From NCBI RefSeq assembly GCF_011046535.1, contig NZ_CP049257.1:4154001-4218000 (forward strand): 64,000 bases of DNA, in the 5' to 3' direction. Shown in pieces: positions 28,207 to 37,177 of this stretch. This DNA comes from Nocardioides anomalus. Its GTDB lineage: Bacteria; Actinomycetota; Actinomycetes; Propionibacteriales; Nocardioidaceae. The stretch's first letter is position 1; each line of letters opens with the position of its first letter. Position numbers and translations under genes: made by a program. The notes beneath the pieces were generated by a model. That model saw nothing but the letters and a program-made list of their open reading frames with translations. It ran no database searches and had not been told where the DNA came from.

Positions 28207-28982
28207 GGGGCGCGGTCCACGCCGCGGGCCAGGGCCTCGATCCACCACAGGCCGGCCAGGCCGAAGGCGAGGCCGGCGGCCAGGCAGAGCCACCCCGGTG
28301 GTGAGTGGAGCAGGAAGCCGAACGGGTCGCCGCCGACGCCCGAGCCCATGGCGAGCGCGGCCAGCGGCAGGAGCGCGATCAGGCGGGCGGTGGCGCGGGC
28401 CGAGGCCAGCTCGCCGTCGACGACGCGGCGGGTGGCGCGGTCCTGGACCAGGTCGCGTGCGACGCGGTCGACGGCGTCGGCGAGGCCCTGGCCGGTGCGG
28501 TGGGCGACGGACCAGGCCGCGGCCAGCAGGCGCAGGTCACCGGCGCCGGGTCGGGCCGCGAGGCCGCGGAAGGCCGCAGGGACGTCGGCGCCGACGCGGA
28601 AGGCCTCGGCCACCGGCGCGAGGTCGGGCCAGTCCTCGGCCGAGCGGGCCAGCGCGGCGCCGGGCGGCTGGCCGGCGGCCAGCTCGGCGGCGAGCTGCTC
28701 GCAGGTGTCGAGGACCCGGCGGCCGGCGGCGTCGGCCTCGCGTCGGGAGCGGCGGCGCAGGTGCAGCAGCCAGCCGACGCAACCGCCCGCGGTGAGCACG
28801 GCGGCGGGGGCCAGCCAGTCGGGCGGCAGCCACGGCGCGGCGGCGAGCAGCGGGAGCGCGAGCAGCGCGGGCCGCAGCGGAGCGAGCGAGCGTGAGGGGG
28901 GACGTGGGAGCCGGGCCGGCGCAGGGAACAGGAGGGCGACGGCGAGGGCGGCGGCGAGCGGGGCCACGACGAGCGGGCTCAC
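28203..28982 (-). CDS. tadB: Tad secretion-system membrane protein TadB
   Basis: 259 residues. Two N-terminal transmembrane segments precede the T2SSF cytoplasmic domain (EQLAAELAAGQPPGAAL ... AHRTGQGLADAVDRV), and two more helices close the protein. It partners TadC in the pilus-assembly platform. GTG 28982 overlaps the tadA stop by four bases. Confidence 0.88.
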   Translation of the reverse strand: MSPLVVAPLAAALAVALLFPAPARLPRPPSRSLAPLRPALLALPLLAAAPWLPPDWLAPAAVLTAGGCVGWLLHLRRRSRREADAAGRRVLDTCEQLAAELAAGQPPGAALARSAEDWPDLAPVAEAFRVGADVPAAFRGLAARPGAGDLRLLAAAWSVAHRTGQGLADAVDRVARDLVQDRATRRVVDGELASARATARLIALLPLAALAMGSGVGGDPFGFLLHSPPGWLCLAAGLAFGLAGLWWIEALARGVDRAP

Positions 28983-30139
28983 CGGCCCAGCGCCCCGGCC
29001 AGCTCGGCCGCGCCGGCGCCCTCCCACAGCTCGCCGCCGGCCCCGAAGGTCACCGCCGGGACCATGGCCACCAGGCCGTCGGCGCCGCGGCGCGGCACGG
29101 CGACCTCGGCCACCCGGCGCAGCCCGTCGCGACCCCGGGCCAGGTGCACGACGGCCCCGAGACCAGCGGCCAGCTGGCTGTGCAGGGCCGCGCGGTCGAG
29201 ACCGGCGGCCAGCGCGAGCGCCTCGAGCCGGGCGGGCACGTCGGCGGCGGAGTTGGCGTGCACCGTGCCGCAGCCACCGTCGTGGCCGGTGTTGAGCGCG
29301 GCCAGGAGGTCCACGACCTCGGCGCCCCGGACCTCGCCGACGACCAGCCGGTCGGGGCGCATCCGCAGGGCCTGGCGGACCAGCGCGGTCAGCAGGATCG
29401 CGCCGGCGCCCTCGACGTTGGCCGGGCGGCCCTCGAGCCCGACGACGTGCGGGTGGTCGGGCCGGAGCTCGGAGGCGTCCTCGACCAGCACGATGCGCTC
29501 GCTCGGGTCGACGAGCGAGAGGAGCGCGGCCAGCAGCGTGGTCTTGCCGGTGCCCGTGCCGCCGGTGACGAGGAAGGCGACGCGGGCGGCGACGAGCGCA
29601 CGGAGCAGCTCGGCGCCGCGGGCGGTCAGCGTGCCGACGGCGACCAGCTCGTCGAGGGCGAAGGCGCGCGAGGGCGGGACGCGGAGCGAGATCGTGGTGC
29701 CCGGTCGAGACACCGGGGCGAGCACGGCGTGGCAGCGGGTGCCGTCGGCCAGCCGGAGGTCGACGAACGGGGTCTGGTCGTCGAGCCGACGGCCGGCGGC
29801 CGCGGCCAGCCGCTGGGCCAGGCGCCGCACGGCCTCGTCGTCGGCGAACGTCACGCCGGTCGCCTCGAGCCCGGCGCCGCGGTCGAGGTAGACCTGGCGT
29901 GGCCCGTTCACGAGCACGTCGGTCACGCCTGGCAGCCGCAGCAGGGGCTCGAGCGGCCCCGCACCGACCACGTCGCGGCGCAGCGCCTCGTGCACGGCCA
30001 GCACCGTCGCGTCGCCGACCGGACGGCCGGCGGCACGGAGCGCCTCGGCCACGCGGTGCGGGGAGAGGTCGCCGGGCCGGCCGGCCAGCCGCTCGCGGAC
30101 CTGGTCGACCAGCTCGGCGTCGAGCTCGGCGGTGCTCAC
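28979..30139 (-). CDS. tadA: Pilus-assembly ATPase TadA/CpaF
   Basis: A 386-residue hexameric secretion ATPase that powers Flp/Tad pilus assembly. Walker A GGTGTGKTT is near residues 192-200, the Asp box and Walker B follow (RMRPDRLVVGEVRG, with the Glu/Asp box), and the His box is HDGGCGTVHANS. The N-terminal domain is about 130 residues. GTG 30139 overlaps the ssd stop by four bases. It is the counterpart of mycobacterial Rv3659c. Confidence 0.92.
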   Translation of the reverse strand: MSTAELDAELVDQVRERLAGRPGDLSPHRVAEALRAAGRPVGDATVLAVHEALRRDVVGAGPLEPLLRLPGVTDVLVNGPRQVYLDRGAGLEATGVTFADDEAVRRLAQRLAAAAGRRLDDQTPFVDLRLADGTRCHAVLAPVSRPGTTISLRVPPSRAFALDELVAVGTLTARGAELLRALVAARVAFLVTGGTGTGKTTLLAALLSLVDPSERIVLVEDASELRPDHPHVVGLEGRPANVEGAGAILLTALVRQALRMRPDRLVVGEVRGAEVVDLLAALNTGHDGGCGTVHANSAADVPARLEALALAAGLDRAALHSQLAAGLGAVVHLARGRDGLRRVAEVAVPRRGADGLVAMVPAVTFGAGGELWEGAGAAELAGALGR

Positions 30140-31185
30140 GCCGCCACCGCCCGCGGCGCGGCAGTGGCCAGCACCGAGCGGGCGGCGCGCGCCAGCGGGC
30201 CGCGGCGCGAGCGGACCGGCCCGAGGCCGAGGTCCACCGACTCGGCCAGCCCCCGCTGCGGGGGCATCACGGCGAGCACCGGGGCGTCGACCGTGGCCGC
30301 CACCCGGGCCGGATCGGGACAGCGCCCGTGCACGAGGAGTCCGACCCGGCTCCGGTCCGGCAGGGCGGCCACCCACCGGGCCGCCGAGGCGACCCCGGAC
30401 GGGGTCGGGGCGACGACGACGCAGGTCAGGGTGGCCCGGGCGACCGTCTCGTGGACCAGGTCGCCGTGGCGGGGCAGGTCGACCACGACGGTGTCGTGGC
30501 CGCGGCGAGCCGCCGAGAGCGCCTCGCGGACCGCTCCCGGGTCGAGCGCGCAGGGCAGCGGCGGCCAGCCGAGCACACCGGTGCCGTCGCGGCGCGGCAC
30601 CGCCTCGCGCAGCGAGCGGCCGCTGAGCCGGCCGGACGCGGTGCCCAGCGAGTCCCACCGGACACCGGGCGCGTCCTCGAGGGCCAGCACCACGTCGCAG
30701 CCCGGCCCGATCGGGTCGAGGTCGACGACCAGCGCCGGGCCCGCGAGCGCGGCGACCTGGCCCAGGGCGCACGCGAAGGTGGTGGCGCCGGCCCCGCCCG
30801 AGCCACCGACCACGGCGAGCACCGCGCCCTCCGGGCGGCCGACCTCACCGAGATCGGTGAGCAGCTCCGCGACCTGCTCACCGCCCGCGGGCAGCTCGAC
30901 GACGCTCTCGGCCCCGACGAGCAGCGCGTCGCGGAAGGCCCCGCCGGGCGCCGGCGCCCAGCCGACGAGCAGGACCCCCGGTCGCCGGGACGGCGCGAGC
31001 GCCACGAGCGCAGGGGCGAGGTCGGCACCGAGCAGCACGACGGGCGCGAGCGCCCACGCCGCCAGCACGGCGTCCGCCGAGGACACCACACCGACCGGCG
31101 CACCCGCGGCCGCCGCCAGCCGCGCCAGCTCCTCGGCCAGGGCGGCGTCGGCGGTGGCGATGAGCGGTCGGGGCGTGGTGTCCAT
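30136..31185 (-). CDS. ssd: Septum-site-determining/CpaE-like ATPase (Ssd)
   Basis: 349 residues. A receiver-like N-terminal domain of about 115 residues precedes a MinD/ParA-like ATPase domain whose deviant Walker A reads GGSGGAGATTFA. The usual final Lys is replaced, as in other actinobacterial Ssd proteins (Rv3660c). It likely localises the Tad apparatus or influences septum placement. It is the first gene of the ssd-tadABC-pilin operon, which is divergent from the HAD phosphatase. The ATG at 31185 is preceded by GATCGT six bases upstream, a weak -10 candidate. Confidence 0.85.
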   Translation of the reverse strand: MDTTPRPLIATADAALAEELARLAAAAGAPVGVVSSADAVLAAWALAPVVLLGADLAPALVALAPSRRPGVLLVGWAPAPGGAFRDALLVGAESVVELPAGGEQVAELLTDLGEVGRPEGAVLAVVGGSGGAGATTFACALGQVAALAGPALVVDLDPIGPGCDVVLALEDAPGVRWDSLGTASGRLSGRSLREAVPRRDGTGVLGWPPLPCALDPGAVREALSAARRGHDTVVVDLPRHGDLVHETVARATLTCVVVAPTPSGVASAARWVAALPDRSRVGLLVHGRCPDPARVAATVDAPVLAVMPPQRGLAESVDLGLGPVRSRRGPLARAARSVLATAAPRAVAA

Positions 31186-31286
31186 GCCAGGACGATCCCC
31201 GCGCGAGCCGACGGCGCGAGGGGCCGAGCGGCGGGCCTGTGGAGAACCCAGATCAGCAAAGGCCCTGTGGACACCAGCGGGATCCC

Positions 31287-31292
31287 TACGAT
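31287..31292 (+). promoter_or_regulatory. -10 hexamer of the HAD-IB gene
   Basis: TACGAT ends six bases before ATG 31299, so a leaderless transcript is likely. Confidence 0.5.
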
Positions 31293-31298
31293 GGAGCC

Positions 31299-32105
31299 AT
31301 GGCCGCCGACGCGTGGGTGAGCGCCGGGAAGAGCGCGGCCTTCTTCGACCTCGACAAGACGATCATCGCCAAGTCGAGCACCCTCGCCTTCTCCCGCCCG
31401 TTCCAGGCCGGCGGCCTCCTGTCCAGGCGCGCGGTGCTGCGCTCGGCGTACGCACAGTTCGTCTACCTCGTCGGCGGCGCGGACCACGACCAGATGGAGA
31501 AGATGCGCGCCTTCATGTCCCAGCTGGTCGGCGGCTGGGACGTGGCGACCGTGCGCGAGATCGTCGCGGACACGCTGCACAACGTGGTCGACCCGCTCGT
31601 CTACGACGAGGCGGTGAGCCTCATCGACGAGCACCACCTCGCCGGCCGCGACGTCGTCATCGTCTCCACCAGCGGCACCGAGGTCGTCGAGCCGATCGGC
31701 GCGATGCTCGGCGCCGACCTCGTGGTGGCCAGCCGCCTGGAGGAGGTGGACGGCAAGTACACCGGCAACATCGACTACTACGCGTACGCCGAGGAGAAGG
31801 CCCGCGCCATCCTCGAGCTCGCCGACCTGCGCGGATACGACCTCGAGGCCAGCTACGCCTACAGCGACTCGGTCACCGACATCCCGATGCTCGAGGCGGT
31901 CGGCCACCCGCACGCGGTCAACCCCGACAAGGACCTGCGCCGAGCGGCCAAGGAGCGCGGCTGGCCGGTGCTGGTCTTCACCCGCCCGGTCGCGCTGCGC
32001 AGCGGCGTCCCGGTCAAGCAGACCCTCGCCGCGCTCGCCTTCGGCGGCGCGGTGGTCGCGGGCAGCGTCCTGTGGGCCAGCGCCAAGCGGCGTCGCGAGG
32101 CCTGA
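31299..32105 (+). CDS. HAD-IB family hydrolase (SerB-like phosphatase)
   Basis: 268 residues. The HAD nucleophile motif is FFDLDKT (about 15-21), motif II is VSTSGT, and motif III/IV is YSDSVTDIPML. A C-terminal hydrophobic helix (about 240-258) with a basic tail suggests membrane anchoring. The family is annotated as phosphoserine phosphatase-like, and Rv3661 holds the same place beside the tad operon in mycobacteria. The real substrate is not known; phosphoserine, phosphoethanolamine or lysophosphatidate have been proposed for relatives. Confidence 0.88.
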   Translation: MAADAWVSAGKSAAFFDLDKTIIAKSSTLAFSRPFQAGGLLSRRAVLRSAYAQFVYLVGGADHDQMEKMRAFMSQLVGGWDVATVREIVADTLHNVVDPLVYDEAVSLIDEHHLAGRDVVIVSTSGTEVVEPIGAMLGADLVVASRLEEVDGKYTGNIDYYAYAEEKARAILELADLRGYDLEASYAYSDSVTDIPMLEAVGHPHAVNPDKDLRRAAKERGWPVLVFTRPVALRSGVPVKQTLAALAFGGAVVAGSVLWASAKRRREA

Positions 32106-32112
32106 ACGCGCT

Positions 32113-32147
32113 GGTGGCACCCGAGGTCCAGGACCTCGAGTGCCACC
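32113..32147. terminator. Two-step hairpin between convergent genes
   Basis: GGTGGCAC...GTGCCACC (8 bp) encloses GAGGTCC-A-GGACCTC (7 bp) with a 2x2 internal loop. It lies just after the HAD gene and before the Fic-like gene end, so it can act in both directions. The rest of the 259-base gap (to 32364) shows nothing I recognise. Confidence 0.55.
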
Positions 32148-32364
32148 GCTGGCACGTGCGCCCGGCTACCAGGCGTGCATCCGACTGCTGTCGCGGACCT
32201 GGGGTCCGACGAGACAGCGCCCTCTGCGAAGGGTAGATCGCCGCGTGGGTACCCGGCTCACGTGCTGCTCTGGAGTTCTGAGCACCCTGTCTACGCCCAT
32301 CGGGCGGGCGCGGCAAGGCCTTGAAATCCCCTGGTGCAGAGAGGATCTTGGCGGGTGGGTGCGA

Positions 32365-33099
32365 CTATTCGGCGGTCCGACGCAGCGGGCTCGCCTCGGC
32401 GCCGGCGGCGTAGGCCTCGGCGGCGTAGAGCAGCCACGCGTGCACCCCGGGCGCAGCGCCGTCGCGGTAGGCGCCCAGGTTCGACTCGTACGCCGGGCGC
32501 AGGGCCAGGTGCGCGGCCTCCGGCACGGTGAGCGACTTCTCGTCGACCCCGCGCGCGACCAGGACCAGCCGCTCGGCGGCCCGCGCGACCAGCCCGTTGT
32601 GCGAGGCGAACGGCGCGGTGGTGGCCAGCTCGGCGTGCACCACCGCGGCCAGCAGCAGCGCCGGCGCGGCGGTCTGGGAGGACAGCAGCCGGGCCACGCC
32701 CTGGAGCCGCTCGGCGGCCTCGGACGAGCGCGGGCGGCCGACCTCGTCGGCGCCGAGCGTGGACCCGGCGGCCAGCGCGTGCAGCCGGGCCAGCGCCTGG
32801 AGCGGCGAGCGCGACAGCGTCGGGGCCAGCGCGAGCAGAGAGGTGGAGAGGCGCACCGCGTCGGCGGCCACGGCGTCGCCGGTCCCGTCGCGGATCTCCC
32901 CGAGCGAGGACGCAGACCCCTCGAGCACCGCGGACGCGTGCGCGCCGCGCAGCAGCGACTCGGCGGTCTGCTCCGGCGACGTGCGCCGCAGCCCCCGGTC
33001 GCGCAGCACGACGTCGATGCCGTCGCGCGCCGCGGCGAACGCGGAGGGCACGCCCTCGAGGGTGGCCAAGCGAGCCAGCGGGTCGTCGGGATGGCTCAC
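32365..33099 (-). CDS. Fic-fold protein with a degenerate active-site motif
   Basis: 244 residues, largely helical. The region HAELATTAPFASHNGLVARAAE (read as two parts, about 165-187) lines up with the Fic loop HPFxxGNGR, but the catalytic His is Ala (APF) and the GNGR phosphate loop reads HNGLVAR. AMPylation therefore looks lost or altered. The gene is often annotated as an oxidoreductase or Fic family protein in actinobacteria near acs. Start: GTG 33099, seven bases after TAGCGT. It shares a 36-base divergent promoter region with the methyltransferase. Confidence 0.65.
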   Translation of the reverse strand: MSHPDDPLARLATLEGVPSAFAAARDGIDVVLRDRGLRRTSPEQTAESLLRGAHASAVLEGSASSLGEIRDGTGDAVAADAVRLSTSLLALAPTLSRSPLQALARLHALAAGSTLGADEVGRPRSSEAAERLQGVARLLSSQTAAPALLLAAVVHAELATTAPFASHNGLVARAAERLVLVARGVDEKSLTVPEAAHLALRPAYESNLGAYRDGAAPGVHAWLLYAAEAYAAGAEASPLRRTAE

Positions 33100-33106
33100 G
33101 GGGAGA

Positions 33107-33112
33107 ACGCTA
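33107..33112 (-). promoter_or_regulatory. -10 hexamer of the Fic-like gene
   Basis: TAGCGT on the minus strand ends seven bases before the GTG at 33099. Confidence 0.5.
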
Positions 33113-33121
33113 TCCAGCGAC

Positions 33122-33127
33122 TACCGT
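33122..33127 (+). promoter_or_regulatory. -10 hexamer of the methyltransferase gene at 33136
   Basis: TACCGT ends eight bases before ATG 33136. It is only nine bases from the opposing -10 at 33107-33112, so the two promoters must interfere. Confidence 0.45.
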
Positions 33128-33135
33128 GGGCTCCG

Positions 33136-33990
33136 ATGAGCACCGACGAGACGTCCCAGAGCAGGGAGCCGGCCCGCTCGTTCGGCGGGGTGGCCGACGC
33201 CTACCACCGGGGGCGGCCGACGTACCCGCGCGAGGCCGTGGTCTGGCTGACCGGCGAGCAGCCGCTGCGCGTGCTCGAGCTCGGGGCCGGCACCGGCAAG
33301 CTCACCGAGCAGCTCGTCGCGCTGGGTCACGACGTGCACGCCACCGAGCCCGACGCGCAGATGCTCGCGCTGCTGCAGAAGAACCTGCCCGACGTCCGCG
33401 TCAGCCAGTCGACCGCGGAGGAGATCCCGGCCGGCGACGGCTCCTACGACGTGGTGGTGAGCGCGCAGGCGTTCCACTGGTTCGACCCCGCCCGCGCCCT
33501 GCCCGAGATCGCGCGGGTGCTGAGGCCGCACGGCCGGGTCAGCCTGGTCTGGAACCAGCGCGACGAGCGCATCCCGTGGGTCAAGCGCCTCGGGAAGATC
33601 ATCGGCACCCAAGAGCGGCTGACCGAGCCGGCCGAGCTGCTGACCCGCAGCAAGCTGTTCGGCGAGACCGAAGAGGCGGCGTACCGCTTCTGGCAGGTCG
33701 TGGACCGCGGCACCGTCCAGGACCTGGTCCGCTCGCGCTCCAACATCGCCGTGCTCAGCGAGGGTCAGCAGGAGGCCAAGATGGCCGAGGTGCTGGCCTT
33801 CTACGACGAGTACGGCCGCGGCATGGACGGCATGCAGCTGCCCTACACCGCCAGCTGCTTCCGCGCCGAGGTGCTGGACCGCGTGGTCCCGACCCTGCCC
33901 CTGAAGTCCGAGGAGCCCGCGGAGGGCGGCGAGGACGGGCAGGTCAGCGACGGCTCGTCTACCGACATGCTCCTCATCGACTTCCGCTGA
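33136..33990 (+). CDS. Class I SAM-dependent methyltransferase
   Basis: 284 residues of the methyltransferase type 11 family. Motif I VLELGAGTGKLTEQL is near residues 55-69, acidic motif II is HATEPDAQ, and motif III VVVSAQAFHWFD is highly typical. The substrate, probably a small molecule, cannot be told. The C-terminal 30 residues are acidic. It is monocistronic, with a short divergent promoter toward the Fic-like gene. Confidence 0.85.
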   Translation: MSTDETSQSREPARSFGGVADAYHRGRPTYPREAVVWLTGEQPLRVLELGAGTGKLTEQLVALGHDVHATEPDAQMLALLQKNLPDVRVSQSTAEEIPAGDGSYDVVVSAQAFHWFDPARALPEIARVLRPHGRVSLVWNQRDERIPWVKRLGKIIGTQERLTEPAELLTRSKLFGETEEAAYRFWQVVDRGTVQDLVRSRSNIAVLSEGQQEAKMAEVLAFYDEYGRGMDGMQLPYTASCFRAEVLDRVVPTLPLKSEEPAEGGEDGQVSDGSSTDMLLIDFR

Positions 33991-34023
33991 CGCCGCCACC
34001 GACCGCCCGCCCACCCCGAAGGG

Positions 34024-34039
34024 TGTGACGGGCGACACA
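34024..34039 (+). promoter_or_regulatory. Putative Crp/GlxR-type binding site upstream of lctP
   Basis: TGTGA-CGGGCG-ACACA matches the actinobacterial Crp consensus TGTGA-N6-TCACA at nine of ten fixed positions. It lies 17 bases before the lctP start. A Crp-family gene is present at 56538. Binding is inferred. Confidence 0.4.
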
Positions 34040-34056
34040 TCGGGCACCGCCCGGGC

Positions 34057-35722
34057 ATGTTCCAGCAGGATCTCCAGCCCGTCGGTGACTCGCTCGCGCT
34101 GAGCGCGCTGTGCGGGGCGCTCCCGCTGCTCGCCCTGTTCGTGCTGCTCGGCGGGCTCAAGATGAAGGCCTGGGTGGCCGGCCTGGCCTCGCTCGTCGTC
34201 GCCCTGCTCGTGGCCGTGCTGCCCTTCGGCATGCCGGTCGACCAGGCCCTGCTCTCGGCCACCGAGGGCGCGGCGTTCGGCTTCTTCCCGATCCTGTGGA
34301 TCGTCATCAACGCGATCTGGGTCTACAACCTGACCGTGGCCAGCGGGCACTTCGACGTGCTGCGCCGATCGTTCGAGAAGGTCAGCCCCGACCAGCGCGT
34401 GCAGGCGATCATCATCGCGTTCTGCTTCGGCGCGCTGCTCGAGGCGCTGGCCGGCTTCGGCACCCCGGTCGCCATCACCGTGGTGATGCTGATGGCCCTC
34501 GGCTTCCAGCCGATCAAAGCCGCGGTCGTCGCGCTCGTCGCCAACACCGCGCCGGTGGCGTTCGGTGCCCTGGCGACGCCGATCGTCACCCTCGGCACCG
34601 TGACCTCGGGCGCCGGCGACGACCCCGGGCTCAACACCGAGACCCTCGGCGCCATGGTCGGGCGGCAGACGCCGCTGCTCGCCGTCGTGGTGCCGCTGAT
34701 CCTCGTCTACATCGTCGACGGCCGGCGCGGCGTCCGGAACACCTGGCTGCCGGCGCTGACCTGCGGGGTGGCCTTCGCCGTGGCGCAGTACGTCGCGTCG
34801 AACTTCATCTCCGTCCCGCTCACCGACATCATCGCCTCGCTCGTCGCGGCCGGCGCCGTCGTGCTCCTGCTCCGGGTCTGGCAGCCGCCCGAGGTGCTGC
34901 CGGCCGAGCCGCGGGAGGAGACCGGCTCGGCTCCGACCGGCGGGGGGCGGCGTGGCCACGAAGCCCACGACCGACACCGGCACCGACGTGCTCAAGGCCT
35001 ACGCGCCGTACCTCGTCATCATCGCGATCTTCTCGATCACCAACATCACCGCGGTGAAGGAGCAGCTGGCGAAGGAGCCGTGGACCAGGATCTTCGCCTG
35101 GCCCGGGCTCGACGTGCTGAACCCCGCCGGCGACCCGGTGAGCACCACCAACTTCACCCTCAACTGGCTGCCCGCGGCGGGCACGCTGATGATCCTGGCC
35201 GGGATCATCACGGCGCTGATCCTCAGGGTCAGCCCGGGCCAGGCGGTGCGCACCTACGGCAAGACCTACGTCGAGCTGCGGTCCGCCATCGTCACGGTGA
35301 TGGCCGTCCTCGCCCTGGCCTACGTGATGAACCTGTCCGGCCAGACCGGCTCGCTCGGCGCGTGGCTGGCCGGTGCGGGCGGCGCGTTCGCGATCCTCTC
35401 GCCCATCCTGGGCTGGCTCGGCGTCGCGGTGACCGGGTCGGACACGTCGGCCAACGCGCTCTTCGGCGCGCTGCAGGTGCAGACCGCCCAGGGCGCCGGA
35501 CTCGACCCGGTGCTCATGGCCGCGGCCAACTCCTCCGGCGGCGTGCTCGGCAAGATGGTCAGCCCGCAGAACCTCGCCATCGCCGCGGCCGCCGTCGGCC
35601 TGGCCGGCAAGGAGGGCGACATCTTCCGCAAGGTCATCGGCTGGAGCCTGCTGCTGCTCGCGGTGATGTGCGTGATCGTGTGGCTGCAGTCGACGCCGGT
35701 GCTGGACTGGATGGTTCCGTAG
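34057..35722 (+). pseudogene. lctP: L-lactate permease, frameshifted in a G6 run
   Basis: An LctP-family (TC 2.A.14) lactate/glycolate proton symporter. The first frame (34057 to about 34941) gives residues 1-295 with AFCFGALLEALAGFGTPVAI and ANTAPVAFGALATPI, both family signatures. The second frame gives the C-terminal 257 residues with GSDTSANALFG and SSGGVLGKMVSPQN. They join if one G is removed from the G6 run at 34942-34947, giving 554 residues, the normal length. The cut falls in a Gly-rich cytoplasmic loop. It is either a consensus error or a recent lesion; all transmembrane domains are otherwise intact. Confidence 0.88.
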
Positions 35723-35734
35723 GGCAGGGGTTCG

Positions 35735-35751
35735 CCCCCCGCACCGGGGGG
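35735..35751 (+). terminator. C6/G6 hairpin after lctP
   Basis: CCCCCC-GCACC-GGGGGG, twelve bases after the lctP stop. The G6 arm is also the only ribosome-site-like sequence before the GTG at 35764, and the C5 at 35759-35763 could pair with it instead. Confidence 0.45.
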
Positions 35752-35763
35752 AAGAACGCCCCC

Positions 35764-37143
35764 GTGCCCACCCGCGTCCGCCTGCTCGTCCCGGGGCTCG
35801 TCGCCGTGGTCCTGCTGAGCGGGTGCAGCGGGGACGACGAGCCGGCGGCCGACCCGGCGCCGTCGGCGAGCCCGACCACGACCACCGCGACGGCTACCCC
35901 CTCGCCCGCACCCACCGAGCCGCCCGAGCCCGCGCTCGACCCGTTGGCCTGGCGCAGCGCGGTGCACCGCGGTCAGCCCATCGGCCTCGAGCCCGCCGGC
36001 CGCGGGTGGTTCGGCCTGGAGACCCAGGCGGTGGCCCGGCTCGACGCCCAGGGCCGCGACGTGTGGCGGGTCCAGGGTCGCTCCGACGCGTTCCGCGGCT
36101 TCGTGGTCGACGGTGTCCCGGTGGCGAGTCCGGTCGAGCCCGGCAGTCCGGACACGACCTACCGGGCGCACCTGGTGCAGGGGCTCGACCCCGCGACGGG
36201 GAAGGTCCGGTGGACGCGGGAGTCGACCAGCGGCTACGTCTTCTCCGACGGCGAGCACGTGGTCGCACCGACCTGCACCGGCCGGCACACCGGCGCGCTG
36301 GGCGAGTGCACGCTCACGGCGTACGACCCGGCGACCGGCGACGTGGCCTGGACCCTCGCGACGTGGGCGAACGTCGAGATCGCGCAGCCCGGAGACGGGT
36401 TCACGCTGCTGCAGACCTTCCCGCGCGCCGACGACCCGCGGTTCGTGGTGCTGACCCCGGACGGGGACGTGCGCGCCGAGATCGACGTGCCCGGCGGCGG
36501 CCTGCTCAGCCCTGCCGACGGCGGGGTGGTGGTCGGCGAGGGCGACACCGACGTCCGGGCGGCCAGCGGCTGCCGGCAGCGGATCACCGCGTGGGACCTG
36601 GACGGCCGGCAGCTGTGGCAGCGGACCCTCAGCACCCAGCCCCGGCAGCGCGAGGCCCAGGCCTGCGACAGCTACAGCGCGATCCCGGTGGCGGACGGGA
36701 TCGCCCTCGACCCGCTCGACGGCGCGCCGCTGCTGCTCGACACCAGCACCGGCCGGACGCTGTGGAAGGGCGGCGCCGAGGACCGCGGCGCCCAGGTGTA
36801 CGCCTCGGCGCGCGGCGTCCTGCTGGTCGAGCGGCTCCTCGACCAGCGCAGCGTCGGGATCGACATCGCCACCGGCGAGCAGCGCTGGGCCTTCGAGGAC
36901 GGCGTCGGCGGGTGGCGCACCAGCGGCCGTCTCGCCTACTCCAACTACCTGTGCCGCCAGCCCGAGGCGCCCGACGGGTCCTGCGCGATCGTCCTGGACG
37001 TGACCACCGGCGAGGAGGTGCTGCGCCTGCCCGGGGTGCCGGAGGACGTGGTCACCGGACCCGGCGGCCGCCCGGAGGCCCTGCTGACGCGCATCGACGA
37101 GGCCGGCTACCGCGCGTCGTACGGGTTCACGACCCTGCCCTAG
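35764..37143 (+). CDS. Secreted lipoprotein with PQQ-like beta-propeller repeats
   Basis: 459 residues. The signal peptide ends in lipobox LSGC (Cys about 20), followed by a Thr/Ser/Pro/Ala-rich linker of about 40 residues. The rest has repeated units of the form LDPATGKVRWT, YDPATGDVAWT, TSTGRTLWKGG and DIATGEQRWAF, typical of BamB/PQQ-propellers that use no cofactor. It probably acts as a cell-surface binding scaffold. It follows lctP by 41 bases, but no functional link is shown. Confidence 0.78.
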   Translation: MPTRVRLLVPGLVAVVLLSGCSGDDEPAADPAPSASPTTTTATATPSPAPTEPPEPALDPLAWRSAVHRGQPIGLEPAGRGWFGLETQAVARLDAQGRDVWRVQGRSDAFRGFVVDGVPVASPVEPGSPDTTYRAHLVQGLDPATGKVRWTRESTSGYVFSDGEHVVAPTCTGRHTGALGECTLTAYDPATGDVAWTLATWANVEIAQPGDGFTLLQTFPRADDPRFVVLTPDGDVRAEIDVPGGGLLSPADGGVVVGEGDTDVRAASGCRQRITAWDLDGRQLWQRTLSTQPRQREAQACDSYSAIPVADGIALDPLDGAPLLLDTSTGRTLWKGGAEDRGAQVYASARGVLLVERLLDQRSVGIDIATGEQRWAFEDGVGGWRTSGRLAYSNYLCRQPEAPDGSCAIVLDVTTGEEVLRLPGVPEDVVTGPGGRPEALLTRIDEAGYRASYGFTTLP

Positions 37144-37177
37144 GCAACCCGCGGCCCGCGCCGCGCATCCCAGACAC

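Noticed and set aside
31230..31275. TGTGGAGAA and TGTGGACAC look like DnaA boxes (possible origin)
   Set aside because: Each has mismatches to TTATCCACA, there are only two, and neither dnaA nor dnaN is nearby; the region is a divergent promoter.
32148..32364. Possible tRNA or small RNA in the gap before the Fic-like gene
   Set aside because: No cloverleaf with a TTCGA-type T loop could be drawn on either strand.
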